Assembly: GCA_034117945.1 (NCBI GenBank)
Contig: JAXEOR010000141.1
Span: forward strand, 1-5,019
DNA length: 5,019 nucleotides
Reading direction: 5' to 3'
Source: SIG438 sp034117945
GTDB lineage: Bacteria; Bacillota; Clostridia; HGM11514
Positions within the stretch are counted from its first letter, which is position 1. Every line of letters begins with the position of its first letter. Position numbers and translations under genes: made by a program. Under the pieces are notes generated by a model, which saw nothing but the letters and a program-made list of their open reading frames with translations, was not told where the DNA came from and searched no databases. Shown here piece after piece: positions 1 through 5,019 of this stretch.

Positions 1-9
1 GAGAAAAAG

Positions 10-1671
10 GTGAAAAATAGAAAAACAATAAGGTGGCTCTGTCAAAAAGGAAAAAGCTCATTTGTGCCGTTGCTGGTGTTTTCAGCCTGTAACGTGCTTC
101 TTTCTGTTGTTTCGGTGTGGTTTGCCCTGGTGTCTAAGCAGGTGATCGATACGGCCACCGGGCAGCGGGCAGGCTCATTGCGGGACAGCTTTCTGATTTT
201 GATCGGCTTTTTGCTGCTGCAGCTTTTGTTGCAGACGGCACTCAACCTGATGGATGTAAACATTTCCGGAAAGCTGGAAATCAAGCTGAAGGAGGGGCTG
301 TTCCGAAATCTTTTGGAAAAACAGTGGCAAGACACAGAAGGGTATCATACGGGAGAACTGATGAATCGCCTGACCAGCGATATTCGGATTGTGGTGTCCG
401 GGATTGTAACAATCATTCCGGCTTTTTTGTCTATGCTGGTGAAAATTTGCTCCAGCTTTGCGGTGCTTTATCTGCTGGCTCCGGCGCTGGCAGTCTGCAT
501 TGTAGCCTTGGGGCCGATTGTTTTTTTGTTCGGCCGATTATACAGCCGTAAAATGAAGCGTCTGCACAAGCAATGCCAGCAAAGTGACGGTGTTACCCGT
601 TCTTATATGCAGGAAATTCTTCAGAATTCTCTGGCGGTAAAGGCCTTTGAAAAGGAGAACGCAGCCGTTCGGGTTTCCAGGGGGTATCAGCTGGAAAATT
701 TCAAATTAAAACGAAAGCGGAATTATTTTTCGCTGCTGGCTAATATTTGTTTGTTTTTGATCTTTACGGCGGGCTATTACATTACCTTGGGCTGGGGAGC
801 CTACAGTCTTTCTCTGGGCACCATGACCTATGGTACCTTGACGGCAATGCTGCAGCTGGTAGGTCAGCTGCAGACTCCCTTTAAAAATCTGTCCTCCTTG
901 CTGTCAAGCGCATTTGCAACCCTGGCCTCTGCAGAACGTATGATGGAGCTGGAGGAGCTGGAGGAAGAGGAGCAGCTGCCCTGTGATTTGGAAACAAAGG
1001 ACTTTGATCATCTTGCGGTGGACAAAATCTCCTTTCAGTATCCGGGCGTTACGGTATACCAAAATGCTTCTTTGGTTTTGAAAAAGGGCGAATTTTTAGC
1101 AATAGCAGGCCATTCCGGCATCGGGAAAAGCACTCTGCTGAAACTGCTTATGGGCATTCTCCGTCCTCAGGAGGGGCATTTGTATGTGTACGGAAAAGAC
1201 GGAAAGCAAGCAGAGATCAGCCGGTGCACCAGACGATTTTTTTCCTATGTTCCTCAAGGAAACATGATATTGTCCGGCACGATCCGGGATAATATTCGTT
1301 TTTACCGGGAAGAATTTTCTGATGAACAGGTGGAGCAGTGCGCAAAAATTGCTCAGATGGAGGAGTTTTTGCAGGAGCTTCCCCAAGGCTTGGATACGAT
1401 ATTGAAGGAAGGGGGAGAGGGGCTGTCGGAAGGACAGATCCAGCGGATTGCCATCGCAAGAGCCCTTTTGGGAGACGCTCCCGTACTTCTGTTAGATGAG
1501 GCCACCTCTGCTCTTGACGAAGCAACCGAGGAAGCGGTACTACGGCAAATCAAATCAATGACGGAAAAAACCTGCATCATTGTTTCCCATAAGCGAGCAG
1601 CCTTTTCGATTTGTGACAAGACGGTGCTGGTGCAGGACGGAGGATTAGAAGTAAGGGAGGAAACACTATGA
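10..1671 (+). CDS. ABC exporter half-transporter (fused membrane and ATPase domains)
   Basis: This 553-aa protein is a full ABC exporter subunit expected to work as a dimer in the cytoplasmic membrane, pumping substrate outward with ATP. The N-terminal ~310 residues hold about six hydrophobic segments (near 19-41, 60-80, 128-150, 151-175, 240-262 and 268-290). A very acidic linker follows (about 313-321), then the ATPase domain. Visible motifs are A-loop Tyr344, Walker A GHSGIGKS (367-374), Q-loop Gln416, signature LSEGQ (472-476), Walker B with Asp496 and catalytic Glu497, D-loop 501-503 and switch His527, so it should be an active ATPase. There is no N-terminal C39 peptidase domain. The GTG start at 10 follows a GAG that may be the end of a ribosome-binding site cut by the window edge. 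The frame is open to base 1, so an earlier start cannot be excluded. The stop overlaps the next gene by 4 bp (ATGA). The substrate is unknown; a modified peptide is suggested only by the HprK-like neighbour. Confidence 0.92.
   Translation: MKNRKTIRWLCQKGKSSFVPLLVFSACNVLLSVVSVWFALVSKQVIDTATGQRAGSLRDSFLILIGFLLLQLLLQTALNLMDVNISGKLEIKLKEGLFRNLLEKQWQDTEGYHTGELMNRLTSDIRIVVSGIVTIIPAFLSMLVKICSSFAVLYLLAPALAVCIVALGPIVFLFGRLYSRKMKRLHKQCQQSDGVTRSYMQEILQNSLAVKAFEKENAAVRVSRGYQLENFKLKRKRNYFSLLANICLFLIFTAGYYITLGWGAYSLSLGTMTYGTLTAMLQLVGQLQTPFKNLSSLLSSAFATLASAERMMELEELEEEEQLPCDLETKDFDHLAVDKISFQYPGVTVYQNASLVLKKGEFLAIAGHSGIGKSTLLKLLMGILRPQEGHLYVYGKDGKQAEISRCTRRFFSYVPQGNMILSGTIRDNIRFYREEFSDEQVEQCAKIAQMEEFLQELPQGLDTILKEGGEGLSEGQIQRIAIARALLGDAPVLLLDEATSALDEATEEAVLRQIKSMTEKTCIIVSHKRAAFSICDKTVLVQDGGLEVREETL
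1655..1660 (+). promoter_or_regulatory. Ribosome-binding site of the HprK-like gene
   Basis: GGGAGG lies 7 bases before the ATG at 1668, inside the last codons of the ABC exporter gene. It supports that ATG as the start and translational coupling through the ATGA overlap. Confidence 0.8.
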
Positions 1672-2534
1672 TTTCACTTCAGGCGGCCGGGCTTGGTATT
1701 GCGGCAGAAGGCTTTGATACTCCTTTGTTTCGGCAAAGAACCAAGGAATATGCGCAAAAGGTAGAGCAGCCTCAGCTTCGCATTTCCTGTGAAATAAGAA
1801 AAGAGCTTTCCAAGCCGGAGGGCATTGAAATTGCTGCTCAAGGGGAGCGGCACTGGCTAAAAAGCGGATCAGGCTATGCGTTTTATGACAGCATTCCGGT
1901 AGAAGGGCGTGAACAGATCATCGCTTCTGTCAGTGCCAACAGGGATTGGTCCTGTGTAACCGCAGAGCTTTGGGATGTGGAGCCTTTGGGAGGGGCATCC
2001 TTGGAGGTGCGGAATTTTAACCTGCTGGGGGAGGTATTCCGATGGTTTTTGCCCTTTCATGAGGGAATGGTATTTCATTCCTCCTGTTTGCGCTGTAACG
2101 GAAAGGCAATGGCCTTTTCCGCTCCCTCCGGAACGGGAAAATCCACCCATACCGGATTGTGGCGGGAGTATTTTCCAGGAGTGGAAATGATTAATGATGA
2201 CAGTCCGGCCATTCGGTTTTCCGACGGACGTATGATTGCCTACGGTACCCCCTGGAGCGGCAAAAGCGACATTAATCATAATATCAGCGCACCCTTGGAG
2301 GCCATTGTGTTTTTGGAGCAAGCAAAGGAAAACAGCCTGTGCAGCCTCAGCGGCAAAGAAGCCGTCTTTCGGCTGCTGCGTGAGTTGGCACGGCCGGTCT
2401 ATCCGGAGCTTCTGCAAATGACCTTAGCTTTTTTGGAGCAGATGTTAGGAGCCGTCCCGGCTTATTTATTAAAGTGCAATATTTCAAGAGAGGCGGCAGA
2501 GCTTTCTCATTCATTATTAGAGGTGGTAAAGTGA
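1668..2534 (+). CDS. HPr kinase/PEP carboxykinase-like P-loop protein
   Basis: This 288-aa protein looks like the HPr kinase/PEPCK-like family found beside peptide-modification and ABC export genes in Firmicutes. It is not the classical HPr kinase/phosphorylase. Visible features are a FHSSCL segment (136-141) just before the nucleotide loop, a P-loop APSGTGKSTHT (152-162), an acidic NDD (176-178) that could bind metal, and a GTPWSGKSDINHN stretch (193-205) followed by a PLEAIVFLEQ strand (209-218). The C-terminal pattern PAYLLKCNISREAAEL (264-279) is also typical of the family. The first P-loop glycine is Ala152. No signal peptide or membrane segment is seen, so it is probably cytoplasmic. 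Related HprK-like enzymes in lasso-peptide clusters phosphorylate the precursor peptide. A similar kinase role here is inference, and no precursor peptide gene is visible in the window. It overlaps the exporter by 4 bp and folC by 4 bp. Confidence 0.8.
   Translation: MISLQAAGLGIAAEGFDTPLFRQRTKEYAQKVEQPQLRISCEIRKELSKPEGIEIAAQGERHWLKSGSGYAFYDSIPVEGREQIIASVSANRDWSCVTAELWDVEPLGGASLEVRNFNLLGEVFRWFLPFHEGMVFHSSCLRCNGKAMAFSAPSGTGKSTHTGLWREYFPGVEMINDDSPAIRFSDGRMIAYGTPWSGKSDINHNISAPLEAIVFLEQAKENSLCSLSGKEAVFRLLRELARPVYPELLQMTLAFLEQMLGAVPAYLLKCNISREAAELSHSLLEVVK
2519..2526 (+). promoter_or_regulatory. Ribosome-binding site that fixes the folC start
   Basis: AGAGGTGG ends 4 bases before the GTG at 2531. 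This places the folC start at the GTGA overlap with the preceding stop codon and argues against the in-frame ATG at 2474, which would overlap the HprK-like gene by 61 bp. Confidence 0.75.
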
Positions 2535-3787
2535 CACAAGAACAGGTCATTCAATGGATTCATTCTACAGAGCTGTTTGGCTCTGTTTTGGGGCTTTCCT
2601 CCATTCGTGAGCTGCTCAGGCGGCTGGGAAACCCTCAGAAAAAATTACAAATCATTCACGTTGCAGGCACCAACGGCAAAGGCTCCGTCTGCACCATGCT
2701 GGCCTCCGTTTTAACGGCTCAGGGCTATCGGACGGGACTTTATACCTCCCCCTATATTGAAGAATTTCGGGAGCGGATCTGCATTGACAACGAAATGATT
2801 TCTCCGTCTGCCCTTGCAGAATGCGGTCAATTGGTCAAGCAGGCCTGCGATGAGATGAGAGCGGACGGGCTGTCTCATCCCACCGAGTTTGAACTGGTAA
2901 CGGCAATCGGCCTGCTTTATTTTGAGCGAGAAAAGTGTGACTTTGTGGTGCTGGAGGTAGGCTTGGGGGGCCGGCTGGACGCCACCAACGTGATCGATCC
3001 TCCTTTGCTTTCCGTCATTACTATGATTGATTTTGATCATGTTGCAAGACTGGGCAATACCCTGGGAGAAATCGCCTATGAAAAATGCGGTATTATGAAG
3101 GAGGGCAGCCGTGCCGTTTCTGCGCCGAATCAGCCACCGGAGGCGGAGCAGGTGATTCGGGAAACAGCCTCTCGTTTGAACATCCCTCTTTCCTTTGCGG
3201 CTTCTCCTTCCCGGATCTCGGCCAGCTTTCAAAAAACTGAATTTGTGTGGAACGATGGAACCTATGCCGTCCCCTTACTGGGAGAATATCAGGCATGTAA
3301 CGCCGCTACAGCATTAGAGGCAATGGGGAAATTGCAAAAAATCGGTGTAGCAATTTCAAAGGAAGCCATTGTAAAGGGCTTAAGCATGGTGCGCCATAAG
3401 GCAAGAATGGAGCTGATCCGTCCCAATCTTATGATTGACGGAGGACATAATTTGTCAGGCATTACCGCCCTTTGCGACTTTATTCGACAAAGGAAAGAGA
3501 ACCGTAAAATTATTATTGTGGCCGGAATGCTTGAGGATAAGGATCACCGCGCCTGCGGCGCATTGCTGCGGCAAACGGCGGATGTTTTGATCGCAACCCA
3601 AACGGACAGCCCCAGAAGACTGGAGGCGGAAACCTTTGCCCAGGATACCCAGGCGGATTTTTGCAAACAGGATCCCATTGAAGCGGTGCAGTTTGCTTTG
3701 CAGCTGGCAAAGCCTAAGGATCTGATCGTTGCCTGCGGATCCTTTACGCTGGCAGGGCCGATCCGGTCGGAATTTCTCATAAAATAA
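2531..3787 (+). CDS. folC: Folylpolyglutamate synthase / dihydrofolate synthase
   Basis: This 418-aa cytoplasmic Mur-ligase-type enzyme adds glutamate to reduced folates with ATP. Many bacterial members also make dihydrofolate from dihydropteroate; which activities this one has cannot be read from sequence. Counting from the GTG at 2531, motifs are the P-loop GTNGKGS (46-52), the TSPYIEEFRERI folate-side loop (72-83), EVGLGGRLDATN (142-153), DFDH (167-170) and KCGIMK (185-190). Lys185 aligns with the carbamylated lysine of the family. The C-terminal domain has ARMEL (291-295), DGGHN (303-307) and a final GSFTLAGPIR (403-412). Length is normal for FolC. The GTG start is chosen because homologues begin at about this point, a ribosome-binding site precedes it and it gives a GTGA overlap. 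Conserved prolines usual near ARMEL and after DGAHN are replaced (HKARMEL, DGGHNLSG), a mild divergence. folC is co-oriented with, and probably co-transcribed with, the two genes upstream. Confidence 0.95.
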   Translation: MTQEQVIQWIHSTELFGSVLGLSSIRELLRRLGNPQKKLQIIHVAGTNGKGSVCTMLASVLTAQGYRTGLYTSPYIEEFRERICIDNEMISPSALAECGQLVKQACDEMRADGLSHPTEFELVTAIGLLYFEREKCDFVVLEVGLGGRLDATNVIDPPLLSVITMIDFDHVARLGNTLGEIAYEKCGIMKEGSRAVSAPNQPPEAEQVIRETASRLNIPLSFAASPSRISASFQKTEFVWNDGTYAVPLLGEYQACNAATALEAMGKLQKIGVAISKEAIVKGLSMVRHKARMELIRPNLMIDGGHNLSGITALCDFIRQRKENRKIIIVAGMLEDKDHRACGALLRQTADVLIATQTDSPRRLEAETFAQDTQADFCKQDPIEAVQFALQLAKPKDLIVACGSFTLAGPIRSEFLIK

Positions 3788-3798
3788 CGAACAGTTCC

Positions 3799-3823
3799 CC
3801 TTTTTCGACAAAGGAGTTTTTTT
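3799..3823 (+). terminator. Weak possible intrinsic terminator after folC
   Basis: CCTTT (3799-3803) and AAAGG (3810-3814) can form a 5-bp, AU-rich stem with a 6-base loop, followed by AG and seven T (3817-3823). The stem is too weak for a confident terminator. The same bases also make up the Spo0A box and sigma-H -35 region, so the resemblance may be accidental. Confidence 0.2.
3804..3810 (-). promoter_or_regulatory. Spo0A box
   Basis: TTCGACA on the + strand reads TGTCGAA on the other strand, a perfect match to the Spo0A-phosphate binding consensus (TGNCGAA). It abuts the -35 element of the spoIIA promoter, sharing base 3810. Spo0A is known to activate spoIIA transcription at sporulation onset in Bacillus and clostridia, so position and neighbour genes agree. 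Binding itself is inferred. Confidence 0.75.
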
Positions 3824-3838
3824 CGGAAGATAGAATTC
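3810..3838 (+). promoter_or_regulatory. Sigma-H promoter of the spoIIA operon
   Basis: AAAGGAGTT (3810-3818) matches the sigma-H -35 consensus RNAGGAWWW with one mismatch. ATAGAATTC (3830-3838) matches the -10 consensus RNNGAATWW with one mismatch. The 11-bp gap fits the usual 11-12. The predicted transcription start is near 3843, giving a leader of only about 20 bases that still includes the AGGGGG ribosome-binding site. spoIIA operons are classical sigma-H targets. Confidence 0.8.
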
Positions 3839-3850
3839 CCTTAGAAGAAA

Positions 3851-3856
3851 AGGGGG
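3851..3856 (+). promoter_or_regulatory. Ribosome-binding site that fixes the spoIIAA start
   Basis: AGGGGG directly abuts the ATG at 3857 but stands 6 bases from the ATG at 3863. Initiation at 3863 is therefore favoured over the longer reading that begins two codons earlier. Confidence 0.75.
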
Positions 3857-3862
3857 ATGATT

Positions 3863-4219
3863 ATGAAAACAGAACTCCGGAGCAGAACCTTGATTGCCCA
3901 TATTGACGGGGAATTGGATCATTATTCTGCCTCTGATATTCGGAAAAAGCTGGATCGTGAAATTGCGGGCAGAACGGTGAAAAATTTGATTTTTGATTTT
4001 TCCGACCTTGCTTTTATGGACAGCTCGGGATTGGGCGTTATCATCGGCAGATATAAAAAAATGAAGGAAAAAAACGGAACGGTTTTGCTGGTGTGCAACA
4101 AAGCCCATGTGGACAAGCTGTTAACGGTATCCGGCTTAAAAAAGCTTTTGGGGGTAAATAAATCCGTGGAAAGCGCTATGAAAAAAATTCAGGGGAGGGA
4201 ATCAAATGAAAGCAGATAA
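3863..4219 (+). CDS. spoIIAA: Anti-sigma F factor antagonist (anti-anti-sigma factor)
   Basis: This 118-aa STAS-domain protein is the on-switch of sigma-F in the forespore. When dephosphorylated by SpoIIE it binds SpoIIAB and releases sigma-F. When phosphorylated by SpoIIAB it is inert. The family hallmark FMDSSGLGVIIGRYK spans residues 51-65, and Ser55 matches the phosphorylated serine (Ser58 of B. subtilis). The opening GELDHYSA (16-23) and the closing VSGLKKLL region (89-96) are also typical, and the length is close to the 117 aa of the B. subtilis protein. The start at 3863 is chosen from ribosome-binding-site spacing; ATG 3857 would add two residues. It is the first gene after the sigma-H/Spo0A control region and overlaps spoIIAB by 14 bp. 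RsbV-type antagonists share the fold, but the order with spoIIAB and sigF settles the identity. Confidence 0.96.
   Translation: MKTELRSRTLIAHIDGELDHYSASDIRKKLDREIAGRTVKNLIFDFSDLAFMDSSGLGVIIGRYKKMKEKNGTVLLVCNKAHVDKLLTVSGLKKLLGVNKSVESAMKKIQGRESNESR
4192..4199 (+). promoter_or_regulatory. Ribosome-binding site of spoIIAB
   Basis: GGGGAGGG lies 6 bases before the ATG at 4206, within the end of spoIIAA. It supports this start over the in-frame ATG at 4224 and implies coupled translation across the 14-bp overlap. Confidence 0.8.
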
Positions 4220-4652
4220 TTATATGGTTGCCACATTCAAAAGTATCCCTTCCAACGAGGCCTTGTCCCGGGTGATGGTGGCCTCCTTTGCTTCACAGGC
4301 GGATCCATCCTTTGAGCAAATTGCCGATATTAAAACGGCCGTCAGTGAGGCGGTCACCAATTCTATTGTACACGGTTACGAGGGAAGGGAGGGGGAGATC
4401 AAAATTTCCTGCCTGATGGAAGGCTGCCTTCTTACTGTGATCATTGAGGACTACGGCAGAGGGATTGAGGACGTGGAGCAGGCCAGACAGCCCTTGTTTA
4501 CCACCAATTCCGACGGTGAGCGAACCGGCATGGGGTTTACTGTGATGGAGCTGTTTATGGATCGCGTTCAGGTGATTTCCAAGCTGGGAGAAGGAACTCG
4601 GGTCATTATGACAAAGGAGCTGATTCCCCACACGGAGGACCCCGTGAAATGA
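4206..4652 (+). CDS. spoIIAB: Anti-sigma F factor, serine-protein kinase
   Basis: This 148-aa GHKL-fold kinase dimerises, binds sigma-F and keeps it inactive in the presence of ATP, and phosphorylates SpoIIAA. The ATP site is complete. The N-box is SEAVTN (47-52) with catalytic Glu48 and metal-binding Asn52. The G1 box EDYGRGIED (81-89) has Asp82. The ATP lid ARQPLFTT (93-100) leads into the G2 box ERTGMGF (105-111). Arg22 in ALSRV corresponds to the sigma-F-contacting Arg20 of B. subtilis. Length and motif spacing match the 146-aa B. subtilis protein. It overlaps spoIIAA by 14 bp and sigF by 4 bp (ATGA), placing all three partners on one message. RsbW is the nearest alternative, excluded by context and by the ARQPLFTT lid typical of SpoIIAB. 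Confidence 0.96.
   Translation: MKADNYMVATFKSIPSNEALSRVMVASFASQADPSFEQIADIKTAVSEAVTNSIVHGYEGREGEIKISCLMEGCLLTVIIEDYGRGIEDVEQARQPLFTTNSDGERTGMGFTVMELFMDRVQVISKLGEGTRVIMTKELIPHTEDPVK
4634..4638 (+). promoter_or_regulatory. Ribosome-binding site of sigF
   Basis: GGAGG lies 10 bases before the ATG at 4649, inside the last codons of spoIIAB. The spacing is slightly long, so coupling through the ATGA overlap probably contributes to sigF translation. Confidence 0.65.
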
Positions 4653-5019
4653 CGGAAAAGCAAAGCACAAAGGCCTTAATTTCAGCAGCTCAGCAGGGAG
4701 ATCTCGTGGCCTTGGAACAGCTTGTAGAGCAAAACAACGGCTTGATTTACAGTGTGCTAAAACGCTTTTTGAACCGTGGGCAAAGCCGGGAGGATTTGTA
4801 TCAAATCGGTTGTATCGGCCTGCTGAAGGCGATCAAACGGTTTGATTTTTCTTTGAATCTACAATTTTCTACCTATGCAGTTTCCTTGATTTTAGGGGAA
4901 TTGAAGCAGTTTTTTCGGGATGACGGAATGATCAAAGTCAGCCGGGAATGGAAAGCCCTAGCCATCCGGGCAGCAACGGTTCAGCAGGAGCAGGAGAAAA
5001 AAAGGGGGCAGGAACTAAC
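4649..5019 (+). CDS. sigF: RNA polymerase sigma-F factor, 5' part (cut by window edge)
   Basis: The frame is open from ATG 4649 to the window end, giving 123 codons plus two bases, roughly half of a normal sigma-F (about 255 aa in B. subtilis). It is the first forespore-specific sigma factor, held by SpoIIAB until SpoIIAA frees it. Sigma-70 region 2 is clear: DLYQIGCIGLLKAIKRFD (49-66) for 2.2 and core binding, FSTYAVSLILGELKQFFRDDG (73-93) for 2.3-2.4 and -10 recognition, then KVSR (96-99) at the start of region 3. Regions 3 and 4 lie beyond the edge. Differences from familiar sigma-F are AVSL where AVPM is usual, and an EW after KVSR where SL is common. Sigma-G and sigma-B share this architecture; the spoIIAA-spoIIAB context makes sigma-F by far the best call. 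Confidence 0.95.
   Translation, partial: MTEKQSTKALISAAQQGDLVALEQLVEQNNGLIYSVLKRFLNRGQSREDLYQIGCIGLLKAIKRFDFSLNLQFSTYAVSLILGELKQFFRDDGMIKVSREWKALAIRAATVQQEQEKKRGQEL

Larger units (their letters stand above)
3796..3857 (+). repeat. Inverted repeat pairing folC-side sequence with the spoIIAA ribosome-binding site
   Basis: TCCCCTTTTTC (3796-3806) can pair with GAAAAGGGGGA (3847-3857) over 11 positions, ten Watson-Crick and one G-U, with a 40-base loop. The right arm contains the whole spoIIAA Shine-Dalgarno AGGGGG. Only transcripts entering from folC carry both arms. RNA begun at the predicted sigma-H start near 3843 would lack the left arm. The pairing is seen in the sequence; a regulatory role is inference, and the long loop weakens it. 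Confidence 0.45.

Noticed and set aside
1869..2417. Antisense open frame of 182 codons opposite the HprK-like gene
   Set aside because: The + strand frame has clear family motifs, a good ribosome-binding site and coupled overlaps. The antisense reading has none of these.
2474..2530. Extended folC start at the ATG at 2474
   Set aside because: It would overlap the HprK-like gene by 61 bp, has no clear ribosome-binding site and adds 19 residues absent from typical FolC. The GTG at 2531 has both a good site and the expected N-terminus.
3785..3791. Second Spo0A box TAACGAA on the + strand
   Set aside because: It differs from TGNCGAA at the conserved second G and overlaps the folC stop codon. One mismatch in seven bases is expected often by chance.
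3822..3828. Third Spo0A-like site TTCGGAA within the promoter spacer
   Set aside because: It mismatches TTCGNCA at a conserved position, and binding there would sit between -35 and -10. It is not supported as an activator site.
3857..3862. spoIIAA start at the ATG at 3857
   Set aside because: The AGGGGG ribosome-binding site would touch the start codon. The ATG at 3863 has normal 6-base spacing.
3455..4108. Long antisense open frame (217 codons) across the end of folC and the start of spoIIAA
   Set aside because: It lies opposite two well-identified genes and the promoter region, and its translation resembles no known family. It is a shadow frame.
1..5019. tRNA, rRNA, CRISPR array, insertion sequence or attachment site
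   Set aside because: Nothing of the kind was seen. The window is almost wholly coding on one strand, with no direct repeats or transposase-like reading frames.

Overview
The window carries five complete genes and one gene cut by the right edge, all on the + strand and tightly packed. The only non-coding gap longer than a few bases is 75 bp (3788-3862). The gene set marks an endospore-forming Firmicute. The spoIIAA-spoIIAB-sigF module (the forespore sigma-F switch) is present in canonical order and is diagnostic for endospore formers. The strong purine-rich Shine-Dalgarno sites, GTG starts, intermediate base composition and the type of kinase/exporter pair upstream suggest an anaerobic clostridial lineage (Eubacteriales, possibly Oscillospiraceae-like) rather than Bacillus. 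That placement is inference.

Left part (10-3787): three genes are joined by 4-bp stop/start overlaps (ATGA and GTGA), so they very probably form one translationally coupled operon. They are a homodimer-type ABC exporter half-transporter, a 288-aa P-loop protein of the HPr kinase/PEP carboxykinase-like superfamily, and folC (folylpolyglutamate synthase/dihydrofolate synthase). The exporter and the HprK-like protein look like the end of a peptide-modification/export cassette whose earlier genes lie outside the window. folC is a housekeeping gene appended to it. Its true start is the GTG at 2531, not the upstream ATG at 2474.

Middle (3788-3862): this short gap holds a sporulation control region. 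A perfect Spo0A box (TTCGACA, i.e. TGTCGAA on the other strand) touches the -35 element of a well-matched sigma-H promoter with 11-bp spacing. The predicted start of transcription lies just before the spoIIAA ribosome-binding site. An inverted repeat across the gap could hide that ribosome-binding site in read-through mRNA from folC but not in mRNA started at the sigma-H promoter.

Right part (3863-5019): spoIIAA (anti-anti-sigma factor), spoIIAB (anti-sigma kinase) and the first 123 codons of sigF (sigma-F) overlap by 14 and 4 bp. Unphosphorylated SpoIIAA binds SpoIIAB and frees sigma-F. SpoIIAB phosphorylates SpoIIAA and holds sigma-F inactive. Overlapping translation fits the need for balanced amounts of the three partners.
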